The notes under the pieces are model-generated. The model was given only the letters and a program-made list of their open reading frames with translations, did not search any database and was not told the origin of the DNA. A program made the position numbers and the translations under genes. DNA of 12,359 nucleotides from Planctomycetota bacterium (GTDB taxonomy: Bacteria > Planctomycetota > GCA-002687715 > DRQF01). Location: positions 1 to 12,359 of the forward strand of contig WFTN01000451.1 of assembly GCA_015485455.1 (NCBI GenBank), given 5' to 3'. This document shows positions 1 to 5,849 of the stretch, in pieces. Positions within the stretch are counted from its first letter, which is position 1; each line of letters opens with the position of its first letter.

Positions 1-797
1 GCATCATTGTCGTCGCTAATGATCTGGCGATTTGAGCCTGTCGGACCTCGTCCGTTTGAAATGACTGCCGTATATTGAAGCTCGCCGATTCCGATATTGA
101 AATGACCCCCGAGTTCTAAACCAGCATAGTGAGATGGTAGAATTCCGCCTGTGTCTTCGAAGGAACCAATTGTCGGGCGGCCAACAGAGTCGTAGAGCCA
201 GTTTCCATGGTGGTAGATGCGATTCCAATGAGAGATAAGCGTGTGTTCGACACCCAGCTTGAAATACAGTTCGTCAGCCACACGGTAGACGCCAAATAGA
301 CGTTCTTGGTCTAGGATGACTTCGTGGTCGTCACCCTCCAAGATGGTTTCTGAAACGATTTGAAGGTTGGAGCCCAGCTGTGCGGTGATGAAGAAATCGA
401 TGGTGTTGAAGTTGAAGAAAGAATCGCCACCATTCTCCGGTGGGGGATCTCCAACCTGAAATCCGAGGGCACCATAGAATTGGAAAGTAATCCGAACATC
501 GGAGTAGCCGCTCGTAAGCCCGCCCCTCGTTTCTTCTCGCTCCACCAAGAGTTCGTCGATCGTTTCGTTGACTAAATCGGCAAATTCGTCTTTCGCGGGA
601 CCGCGATTCTCAAGGTCCTCGACTCGGCTCAGAAGGGCCCGATTGAGATTTTCTAACTGTTGAACACGCTTCACTAGCTCTGCGTTGGAAAGCTCAGCTT
701 CTTGGGCCCTTGTTTCCATGGCCGCGAAGAGGCCGAAGATGACAGCAAGGCTGCCTTTCGCGATTGGCAATAGAATGTCCGACAAGTGGATCTTCAT
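1..797 (-). CDS. Outer-membrane beta-barrel (porin-like) protein, 5' part only
   Basis: The frame is open from an ATG at 797 to the window edge, giving 265 codons with no stop, so the C-terminus is missing. Residues 1-31 look like a signal peptide: a hydrophobic stretch at about 14-26 and a T-R-A cleavage site before QEAE. Residues 35-66 form a heptad-like coiled coil (QQLENLNRALLSRVEDLE). From about residue 98 the chain alternates polar and aromatic or hydrophobic residues in beta-strand fashion (SDVRITFQFYGALGF, TIDFFITAQLGS, ELYFKLGVEHTL), as in outer-membrane barrels. A coiled-coil neck followed by a barrel resembles DcaP or OprO/OprP-like porins, but I cannot name a family. A G-rich AAAGGGG lies 4 bases before the ATG. 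It is probably a porin or adhesin-type outer-membrane protein; the substrate is unknown. Confidence 0.72.
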   Translation of the reverse strand, partial: MKIHLSDILLPIAKGSLAVIFGLFAAMETRAQEAELSNAELVKRVQQLENLNRALLSRVEDLENRGPAKDEFADLVNETIDELLVEREETRGGLTSGYSDVRITFQFYGALGFQVGDPPPENGGDSFFNFNTIDFFITAQLGSNLQIVSETILEGDDHEVILDQERLFGVYRVADELYFKLGVEHTLISHWNRIYHHGNWLYDSVGRPTIGSFEDTGGILPSHYAGLELGGHFNIGIGELQYTAVISNGRGPTGSNRQIISDDND

Positions 798-1156
798 TGG
801 GCCCCTTTCTCGTCCCAACCCTGATCTGGCCTTCTGCGGCTGCCACTCGGATTTTCCCAACCAACCGCCGGGCAGAGCTGAGGCATTCTCCCCATATGAT
901 TGTCATCGACACGGGTTCAAAGGAACTGAATGAATAGCCACAAACAGCGAGAAAACGACTGTCTTAAATTGAGAATACGGCCTCGATTGGCCTCTTCGAG
1001 GAGGTTTTTCGGAGTGTGAAGATTTTGGTGAGAGCTGTAACTCACGTAAAGAAGTCCGCCGAATGACGGCGGGCTTCTTTCAGGGAGCGACGTGGCTGAG
1101 CTTTCTTCTAAGTCAGAGATCCGACTGGGGGATAGGCCCCATTCAGAGAATGATCC
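798..1156. other. Gene-free interval between porin-like gene and bacilliredoxin
   Basis: No open frame here has coding character or a credible ribosome site. The short frames on either strand encode Arg/Trp/Cys-rich peptides typical of non-coding DNA. The stretch should hold the promoter and leader of the minus-strand porin-like gene. A weak match (TTGAAC, 18 bases, TATGGG, read on the minus strand near 893-922) is not good enough to call. The clear structured element is the hairpin at 1048-1080, listed separately. Confidence 0.5.
1048..1080. terminator. Strong hairpin, probable factor-independent terminator
   Basis: A 13-bp inverted repeat (AAAGAAGTCCGCC at 1048-1060 against GGCGGGCTTCTTT at 1068-1080) encloses a 7-base loop. 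The GC-rich upper stem and A/T-rich base give the usual A-tract, stem, T-tract shape on both strands. It lies 77 bases beyond the stop of the bacilliredoxin gene, so the likely job is ending that minus-strand transcript before the porin-like gene. The one non-Watson-Crick position is a G-U wobble in plus-strand RNA but a C-A mismatch in minus-strand RNA, so it folds slightly better on the plus strand. It may act both ways. Confidence 0.6.
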
Positions 1157-1567
1157 CTAACAATGAGCTGAAAACATCGCCTGGAGTGCTTCAGCGACTT
1201 GGGCTGGTTGGCGCCCCTCAATGTCGTGGCGTTCCATCATGGCAACACATTGGCCATTCTTGATGAGGCCAATTTGCGGCGACGAAGGAGGATACCCCAA
1301 GAAGTACTCCCGGGCACGCTGGGTGGCTTCTTTGTCGTTACCAGCGAAAACTGTGGCCAATTTTGGTTTATTCTCTGCTTCCATGGCTAATGCCAGCCCC
1401 GGGCGTGCGCCCCCAGCAGCGCAGCCGCAAACCGAGTTGACAAAGACAAGAACGGGCTCGGCTGAGTCTTTGAGGGCACTATCCACGTCAGCGGCAGTCC
1501 GGAGCTCAATAGCTCCCAATTTTGTCACTTCTTCCCGCATCGGGGCGACCATCATTTCATCGTACAT
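1157..1567 (-). CDS. BrxA/BrxB-family bacilliredoxin (DUF1094/YphP-YqiW type)
   Basis: This 136-residue thioredoxin-fold protein matches the bacilliredoxin family at full length (about 137-145 residues). It opens with the family start YDEMMVAPMREEVTKLG. The redox motif is C47-G48-C49 in VNSVCGCAAGGARPG, which is the CGC active site. The conserved ERHDIEGR lies at 112-119, with a cis-proline candidate at P97. Known family role: thiol-disulfide exchange that removes bacillithiol from oxidised cytosolic proteins, with the first Cys attacking the mixed disulfide. Whether this organism makes bacillithiol is not shown here. C107 and a terminal C136 are additional cysteines. AAGGAA (1574-1579) sits 6 bases before the ATG and supports the start. 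The gene is monocistronic, divergent from the G3E GTPase, and followed by a hairpin terminator. Confidence 0.9.
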   Translation of the reverse strand: MYDEMMVAPMREEVTKLGAIELRTAADVDSALKDSAEPVLVFVNSVCGCAAGGARPGLALAMEAENKPKLATVFAGNDKEATQRAREYFLGYPPSSPQIGLIKNGQCVAMMERHDIEGRQPAQVAEALQAMFSAHC

Positions 1568-1673
1568 GGGAGTTTCCTTTGTTTTCCTATGATGGCAAAA
1601 GATAACTCACTGCTTCTCAAACGCCAAACTGATTTCCCCGTGACTTTCCCTTGCCGCAAACAAGCTCCACCGC

Positions 1674-1703
1674 TTGGCTTGAGTCCTTTTTCGAGGCTAT
1701 GAT
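1674..1703 (+). promoter_or_regulatory. Candidate promoter of the GTPase-ureohydrolase operon
   Basis: TTGGCT (1674-1679) and TATGAT (1698-1703) are separated by 18 bases and match 4/6 and 5/6 of the sigma-70 boxes. Transcription would start near 1710, right at the first in-frame ATG. That makes the second ATG (1734), with its own Shine-Dalgarno, the better start. Prediction from box matches only. Confidence 0.4.
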
Positions 1704-1733
1704 GGTGCCATGAACAAAGATTTTGGAGCCCCC

Positions 1734-2651
1734 ATGCCCCCTTTGATCCCCGTTTCTGTCTTGTCTGGTTTCTTGGGCGCCGGCAAGACGACCTTCCTGA
1801 ACCAAGTTCTCCGGGGCGATCATGGCAAGAAAATTGCCGTTTTGGTCAATGAAATTGGCGCGATTGGTGTGGACGGCGCCTTGCTCGATACAGATGAAAG
1901 TTTCGTCACCTTAGACAATGGGTGCATTTGTTGTTCTCTCAACGAAGATCTTCCCATTACTTTGGCGGAAATGTCCAAGATCGGCGATATCGATCATGTG
2001 GTGATTGAGACAACGGGGGTGGCAGATCCACTGCCCGTGGGATTCGCCGTCGATATGCCGGAAACCAAAGATCTTTTTTCTCTGGATGCTCTCATTAGCA
2101 TCGTCGATTGCAGCGCCTTTCTGGATGTCGTTGATGTCCATGAAGAAGTGAGGGCGCAAGTTGCCCACTGTGACCTTGTGATTCTCAGCAAATGCGATCT
2201 GGTGGATGCTGCCAGGATCGAAGAAGTGAACAACCGAGTTGCTGCTTTGAACGGGAAGGTTCGCATCCTGCGTTCAGACGAAGCCGATTGTGTTTCCTTA
2301 GCTCTTGACCTGAGAGTTGAAGAACGTCATGTTGAGCAGAAATCTCGGGTAATTTCTTCTGCCCATGCTAAAGGCTTTGATGCTTTGAGTTTTGATATTG
2401 GTGGACGGAGTACGATCAGATTTGCCTTCGAGGAATTTTTAGAATATCTGCCGAAAGAAGTGATTCGCGCCAAGGGTATTGTGCCTCTGGATGGAGAAAG
2501 AGGGCGACTCATCTTTCATCGCGTCGGTGAACGACTCGACATCTCTTTTGAAAGTGATCGCAGTGATGATGGTAGGATTGTGCTCATCGGTAAGAATCTT
2601 GATCGAGATGCCCTCATGAACGAACTTGAAGAACTCTTTGAGGTGGCTTAG
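1734..2651 (+). CDS. CobW/G3E-family (COG0523) metal-handling GTPase
   Basis: This is a 305-residue protein from the ATG at 1734. An in-frame ATG at 1710 would add eight residues, but 1734 has GGAG at 1725-1728 and starts where family members normally start. The N-terminal cobW GTPase domain has Walker A GFLGAGKTT (12-20), the family's metal-binding CxCC motif as GCICC (C64, C66, C67), the switch/Walker B-side ETTG (92-95) and the base-recognition motif SKCD (152-155). A CobW_C domain follows at about 213-303. There is no His-rich insertion. Known family role: GTP-driven delivery of Zn, Co, Ni or similar metals to client enzymes or cofactor pathways. The ureohydrolase that follows without a gap is a binuclear metalloenzyme, which suggests that it is the client (inference). 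The metal and true substrate are not determined by sequence. No cobalamin genes are nearby, so a CobW role in B12 synthesis is unsupported. Confidence 0.9.
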   Translation: MPPLIPVSVLSGFLGAGKTTFLNQVLRGDHGKKIAVLVNEIGAIGVDGALLDTDESFVTLDNGCICCSLNEDLPITLAEMSKIGDIDHVVIETTGVADPLPVGFAVDMPETKDLFSLDALISIVDCSAFLDVVDVHEEVRAQVAHCDLVILSKCDLVDAARIEEVNNRVAALNGKVRILRSDEADCVSLALDLRVEERHVEQKSRVISSAHAKGFDALSFDIGGRSTIRFAFEEFLEYLPKEVIRAKGIVPLDGERGRLIFHRVGERLDISFESDRSDDGRIVLIGKNLDRDALMNELEELFEVA

Positions 2652-3692
2652 ATGAAAGAACCCCATATTGGGTCGCGGAGCTTTGATCCCTCTGCACCGG
2701 CAGATCCAGACGCTGGAATTTTCGGTACGTCAACATCGGCTTCAGAGAGTCTTGTCCATTTGATTCCTGTTCCTTTTGAAGCTACGACCTCCTATGGGCG
2801 GGGGACTAGCCTTGGGCCCCAAGCGATTCTGAGGGCAAGCCATCAACCGGACCTCTTCGACTTAGAATGTGGCAGGCCCTATGAAGTCGGCATTCATTTG
2901 TTGACGGAATCGAGTGAGATTCGGGCCCTCAACAAGGAAGCACTCAAGGCTGTGGAGGTCGCTCAGGGCAAAGGTGTCAATGCGGATTCGGCTCTTACAG
3001 AAGTGAATCTGGCTGGGGAAAAAGTAAACAAATACGTCCGGTCTTTGGCCAAACAAACTCTGGATGATGGCAAGCTGGTTGGTCTCATTGGTGGTGATCA
3101 CGCCTCACCTTTTGGTTTGATTGAAGAGCTTTCTTTGCGCCATCCAGGTATGGGGATCTTGCATTTAGATGCTCACCATGACTTGCGAGAGTCATACGAT
3201 GGCTTCACTTGGTCCCACGCTTCCATCATGTTCAATGTTATGACTCAACTCGATGGTGTCCAGAAGTTAGTGCAAGTGGGCATCCGTGATTTCTGCGAAG
3301 AAGAAAAAGCCATGGCCGATGAATCGGATGGTGTCATTGTGGCTTTCTACGATCAAGACATCGCTCGATCTAGATTCAGGGGAGAGCCCTGGGGACAATT
3401 GGCTCAGAGTATCGTGGATGAGCTACCCCAAGAAGTCTACATCTCATTCGATGTCGATGGCCTCGACCCGAAACTCTGCCCCAATACAGGAACCCCTGTG
3501 CCAGGTGGGCTGGATTTCAACGAGGCGATTTTCCTTCTATCCTTGGTGCAAGAAAGCGGTCGCAGAATTATCGGTTTTGATCTTTGCGAGGTTGCGCCAG
3601 GCCGAGACGAATGGGATGCCAATGTCGGAGCCCGGCTGCTCTATAAGTTGATCGCCTATATGATTCAGACTTCCCCTCAGCCTCATCCATAA
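2652..3692 (+). CDS. Ureohydrolase (agmatinase/arginase superfamily)
   Basis: A 346-residue enzyme with every binuclear metal motif of the family: GGDH (H150), DAHHD (D173, H175, D177) and SFDVDGLDP (D267, D269). EVAPG lies at 313-317 and NTGTPVPGG at 278-286. Such enzymes hydrolyse a guanidino group and release urea, usually with two Mn ions and in some relatives Ni. SHAS (188-191) and GTPVPGG look more agmatinase-like than arginase-like, but agmatine, guanidinobutyrate, other guanidines and formiminoglutamate cannot be separated by eye. The N-terminus has about 30 extra polar residues before the conserved core (HLIPVPFEATTSYGRG), and residues 104-130 also look like an insertion. Its ATG directly follows the TAG of the GTPase gene; GAGG at 2640-2643 provides the ribosome site. 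The pair is surely one transcript. Confidence 0.88.
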   Translation: MKEPHIGSRSFDPSAPADPDAGIFGTSTSASESLVHLIPVPFEATTSYGRGTSLGPQAILRASHQPDLFDLECGRPYEVGIHLLTESSEIRALNKEALKAVEVAQGKGVNADSALTEVNLAGEKVNKYVRSLAKQTLDDGKLVGLIGGDHASPFGLIEELSLRHPGMGILHLDAHHDLRESYDGFTWSHASIMFNVMTQLDGVQKLVQVGIRDFCEEEKAMADESDGVIVAFYDQDIARSRFRGEPWGQLAQSIVDELPQEVYISFDVDGLDPKLCPNTGTPVPGGLDFNEAIFLLSLVQESGRRIIGFDLCEVAPGRDEWDANVGARLLYKLIAYMIQTSPQPHP

Positions 3693-3725
3693 ATTCCGGC
3701 CCCGAAGTTGTGAAGTGCTCGGTCA

Positions 3726-3755
3726 ATGGTGGTGGACATGTCGATTAACCACCAT
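3726..3755. repeat. Perfect 8-bp inverted repeat at a convergent gene junction
   Basis: ATGGTGGT (3726-3733) and ACCACCAT (3748-3755) form an 8-bp stem with a 14-base loop. It overlaps the stop codon of the minus-strand membrane protein, 34 bases past the ureohydrolase stop. No T-run follows on either strand, so it is not a textbook intrinsic terminator. It may still help separate the two convergent transcripts. Confidence 0.3.
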
Positions 3756-4071
3756 ACCAAGGACCGCTGAACGCCAAGGAGGCGGCAAAGAGGCCGAAAC
3801 ACGTGGCATTCAACAGAAAAATGATGAGTGCTGTGAGTGCCATCCCCTTCATGAAGTCTCTGGACGCTCCTCGGTGACGAGCGATGCCCATGGCCGGAAT
3901 CAAGTAGAATGCCTGGAGTAGGCCGATGAAAAGAATGGCCACGGCTCCTTCGTGGGCAATCACGCCTATGACTCCAATGACCGTTGGAATACCCACCAGG
4001 TGAATGAGCGTGCCGACGAAGATACCTCTTCTGACGTCCACATTGACTTTCTTGTCTTTCGAATCTTCCAT
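3745..4071 (-). CDS. Small three-helix membrane protein, paralogue of upstream gene
   Basis: A 108-residue protein with a charged N-terminus (MEDSKDKKVNVDVRRG) and three predicted membrane segments at about 17-39, 42-64 and 76-99. I do not recognise a named family. It aligns along its length with the 103-residue protein encoded just upstream. The shared core is FY-x-IPA, then DF-x-KGMALT, then NA-x-CFG; over the 39 residues from FY to CFG, 22 are identical. The two are therefore a tandem duplication. It is the last gene of the operon, 45 bases after its paralogue, with AAGGGA about 9 bases before the start. An inner-membrane subunit or partner for the Lgt-like and radical SAM proteins is the obvious guess. 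The central charged loop (ARHRGASRD, 64-72) between helices 2 and 3 could be an interaction site. Confidence 0.75.
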   Translation of the reverse strand: MEDSKDKKVNVDVRRGIFVGTLIHLVGIPTVIGVIGVIAHEGAVAILFIGLLQAFYLIPAMGIARHRGASRDFMKGMALTALIIFLLNATCFGLFAASLAFSGPWYGG

Positions 4072-4116
4072 GATTCTTCTTCCCTTACTTTTTGTGTTCT
4101 TTGTGCGAGAGGTGAA

Positions 4117-4428
4117 TCATCTGCCCATCGATCCAAGTCCCCATATTCCGAAGCAACCAGCATTCATGATGAAAGGGATGGCGCAGGTAAGGGCCATGCC
4201 TTTGATAAAATCGTTTGTTGCTTGTTTTCTCTTCGCGACGATCAGGGCCGGAATGAAGTAGAAGAATTGAGCTACACCAAAAAACAACAGGACGAAAGCG
4301 AGGGCAAGCTCCCCAATGAGAAAGGCCAAGAGAAGCAAGAACAAGACACCAGCCAAATGAGCGCAGAGGCCAGCTAACACGCCTTTTCTGAACTGCCTTT
4401 CAAATTTGTGTTCTGGTGCTTGCTTCAT
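4117..4428 (-). CDS. Small three-helix membrane protein, first of a tandem pair
   Basis: A 103-residue protein with a basic N-terminus (KFERQFRKG, 8-16) and hydrophobic segments at about 16-38, 40-65 and 76-98. The family is not recognised. It shares with the next gene the pattern FY-x-IPA (56-61), a basic loop (AKRKQATND, 65-73), F-x-KGMALT (74-81) and NA-x-CFG (89-94). Its ATG overlaps the stop of the radical SAM gene as ATGA (4425-4428), and no clear Shine-Dalgarno is seen, so translation is probably coupled to that gene. Tight coupling implies a shared process. A single conserved Cys in helix 3 (C92) is present in both copies. Confidence 0.75.
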   Translation of the reverse strand: MKQAPEHKFERQFRKGVLAGLCAHLAGVLFLLLLAFLIGELALAFVLLFFGVAQFFYFIPALIVAKRKQATNDFIKGMALTCAIPFIMNAGCFGIWGLGSMGR

Positions 4429-5849
4429 TTGCCAGCCAACTTCGACTTTCGCCTGAGGGGTTCGAGGACTTCTTTTTCCAATGACCCCCGATAGAAGAGG
4501 TTGTAAGTCTCGAATGGAATAAGCCTAAAGTCTTTGGGGTGTACTATGTGAACACAACTTTTCTTGACGCTGCGAACATCAAAATCATGGGCGTCCATGA
4601 ACTGCATGATGATGACGCGGAACAAGTTGTCATAACCCAGTGACGAAGGCAGGTCCATTTTCGGAAGGCAACAAAGAAGACTCTTCAAACTCGCCATGCT
4701 AGATTTGGGAGAATGGGCAGTTGAGAAAGTGTCGAAGATCTTCTCTTTGAGGTCTTCATCCTTCTCGAATGAAATGGTGTTTCGGCCCCCTTCTATGAGG
4801 ACCTTCGGGTCGATCATCCCGGTGAGAGGAATCAGTTTCTCTTCTTTTTTGATGGCGTAAGCCATGGCCAAGGCGTCCGGGTGACAGGGCACCGGGATAA
4901 TGTCTTCCGGAGCGAATAAGGAAGTTTGCTCCAAGATCTTTCGTCTCACCTCGCTGAGGGTCAAACGATCTGTGGCTTCATTGAAACCGACATTGCGACC
5001 AGCATCTTGAATGGGCTGTAAGGTGACACCGCGGACACAGCTTTGAGCGGCGGCATAGTCAATGATCTTGCCGATCTCAGCGTCGTTTTGTCCCCGGCGC
5101 AGAGTTACTACGAGGGTGGTTGATATGCCCAGGTCGTTGAGTTTTTGAATGGCCCGTTTGCGCACCGATCTTAAGTCGGCGCCCCGAAGACCCATGAGAG
5201 TGTCTTTTTCAAATGAATCGAACTGGAGATAAATCTCGAAGCCTGGCATGTAGCGAGCCAACTTCGTGGCGAACCCATCTTCGTTAGCGATTTTGAGCCC
5301 ATTGGTGTTGAGCATGAGATGTTTGATAGGTCGTTTTTTGGCTTCGCCCAAGATGTCGAAGAATTGTGGATGGAGGGTGGGTTCGCCCCCGGACAATTGG
5401 ACGACATCTGGCTCTCCTTCATTGGCCACCACGGCGTCCAGCATGGCGCACACTTGATCGAATCTGTGAAAGTTTAAGTTCGATGGACCAGAGCTTGCGA
5501 AGCACACGGGGCATTCCAAATTGCAGAAATCACCCAGTTCAATGATTGTCAAACAAGAATGCTGCTCATGGTCCGGACAGAGCCCACAATCGTAGGGACA
5601 ACCATGTTTGATGGGTGTATTGAACTGCATGGGCATCTCTGACGGTTTGATGAAAACTTCCCGGCAACGCCGATAATAGTCGATGTCGTCGGCAATCTTG
5701 ATCCGCTCCAAGCCATGCTCAGGGCAGCGTTTCTCGAGAAATACCCATGCGTCTTGAAACAAGATCTTGCCGTCGACTCGCTTGAGGCAAGTGGAGCAGA
5801 TCGACACGGCGATGTCATAGTATTGATAAGATCGAAGGCGGTTCGTCAT
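4425..5849 (-). CDS. Radical SAM protein, MJ0619/tetraether-lipid-synthase type
   Basis: A 474-residue protein. A zinc-ribbon or rubredoxin-like N-terminus has C18-x2-C21 and KRCPEHG (C42), followed by a cysteine cluster at C84, C88, C91 and C99 (HGCPYDCGLCPDHEQHSC). The radical SAM motif is C109-x3-C113-x2-C116 (CNLECPVCFA), with SGGEP at 153-157. The C-terminal part has C393-C394 and IIMQFMDA (413-420), C432 in the next helix, and IPFETYN (444-450). This architecture is that of the archaeal MJ0619 group, first assigned to pterin methylation and later shown to include the tetraether synthase Tes, which joins lipid chains by C-C bonds and carries extra FeS clusters. From memory the C-terminal motif in relatives is often IPFCxYN; here Glu replaces Cys. 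GGAG lies 7 bases upstream, and the start overlaps the Lgt-like stop by 4 bases. The substrate is unproven; a lipid is favoured by context. Confidence 0.8.
   Translation of the reverse strand: MTNRLRSYQYYDIAVSICSTCLKRVDGKILFQDAWVFLEKRCPEHGLERIKIADDIDYYRRCREVFIKPSEMPMQFNTPIKHGCPYDCGLCPDHEQHSCLTIIELGDFCNLECPVCFASSGPSNLNFHRFDQVCAMLDAVVANEGEPDVVQLSGGEPTLHPQFFDILGEAKKRPIKHLMLNTNGLKIANEDGFATKLARYMPGFEIYLQFDSFEKDTLMGLRGADLRSVRKRAIQKLNDLGISTTLVVTLRRGQNDAEIGKIIDYAAAQSCVRGVTLQPIQDAGRNVGFNEATDRLTLSEVRRKILEQTSLFAPEDIIPVPCHPDALAMAYAIKKEEKLIPLTGMIDPKVLIEGGRNTISFEKDEDLKEKIFDTFSTAHSPKSSMASLKSLLCCLPKMDLPSSLGYDNLFRVIIMQFMDAHDFDVRSVKKSCVHIVHPKDFRLIPFETYNLFYRGSLEKEVLEPLRRKSKLAGK

Noticed and set aside
981..1009. 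6-bp inverted repeat (CCTCGA/TCGAGG) followed by a T-run on the plus strand
   Set aside because: The stem is short with a 9-base loop, 3 bases separate it from the T-run, and no plus-strand gene lies upstream to be terminated.
1221..1592. Plus-strand open frame of about 123 codons opposite the bacilliredoxin gene
   Set aside because: It is antisense to a strongly recognised family protein, has no ribosome site and encodes a low-complexity Ser/Ala/Arg-rich peptide.
3286..3651. Plus-strand open frame of about 121 codons in another frame of the ureohydrolase gene
   Set aside because: It lies fully inside the conserved catalytic region, has a skewed composition and no domain resemblance.
3952..4377. 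Plus-strand open frame of about 141 codons opposite the twin membrane protein genes
   Set aside because: The minus strand gives two paralogous membrane proteins with conserved motifs; the plus reading is a charged mirror of their hydrophobic codons.
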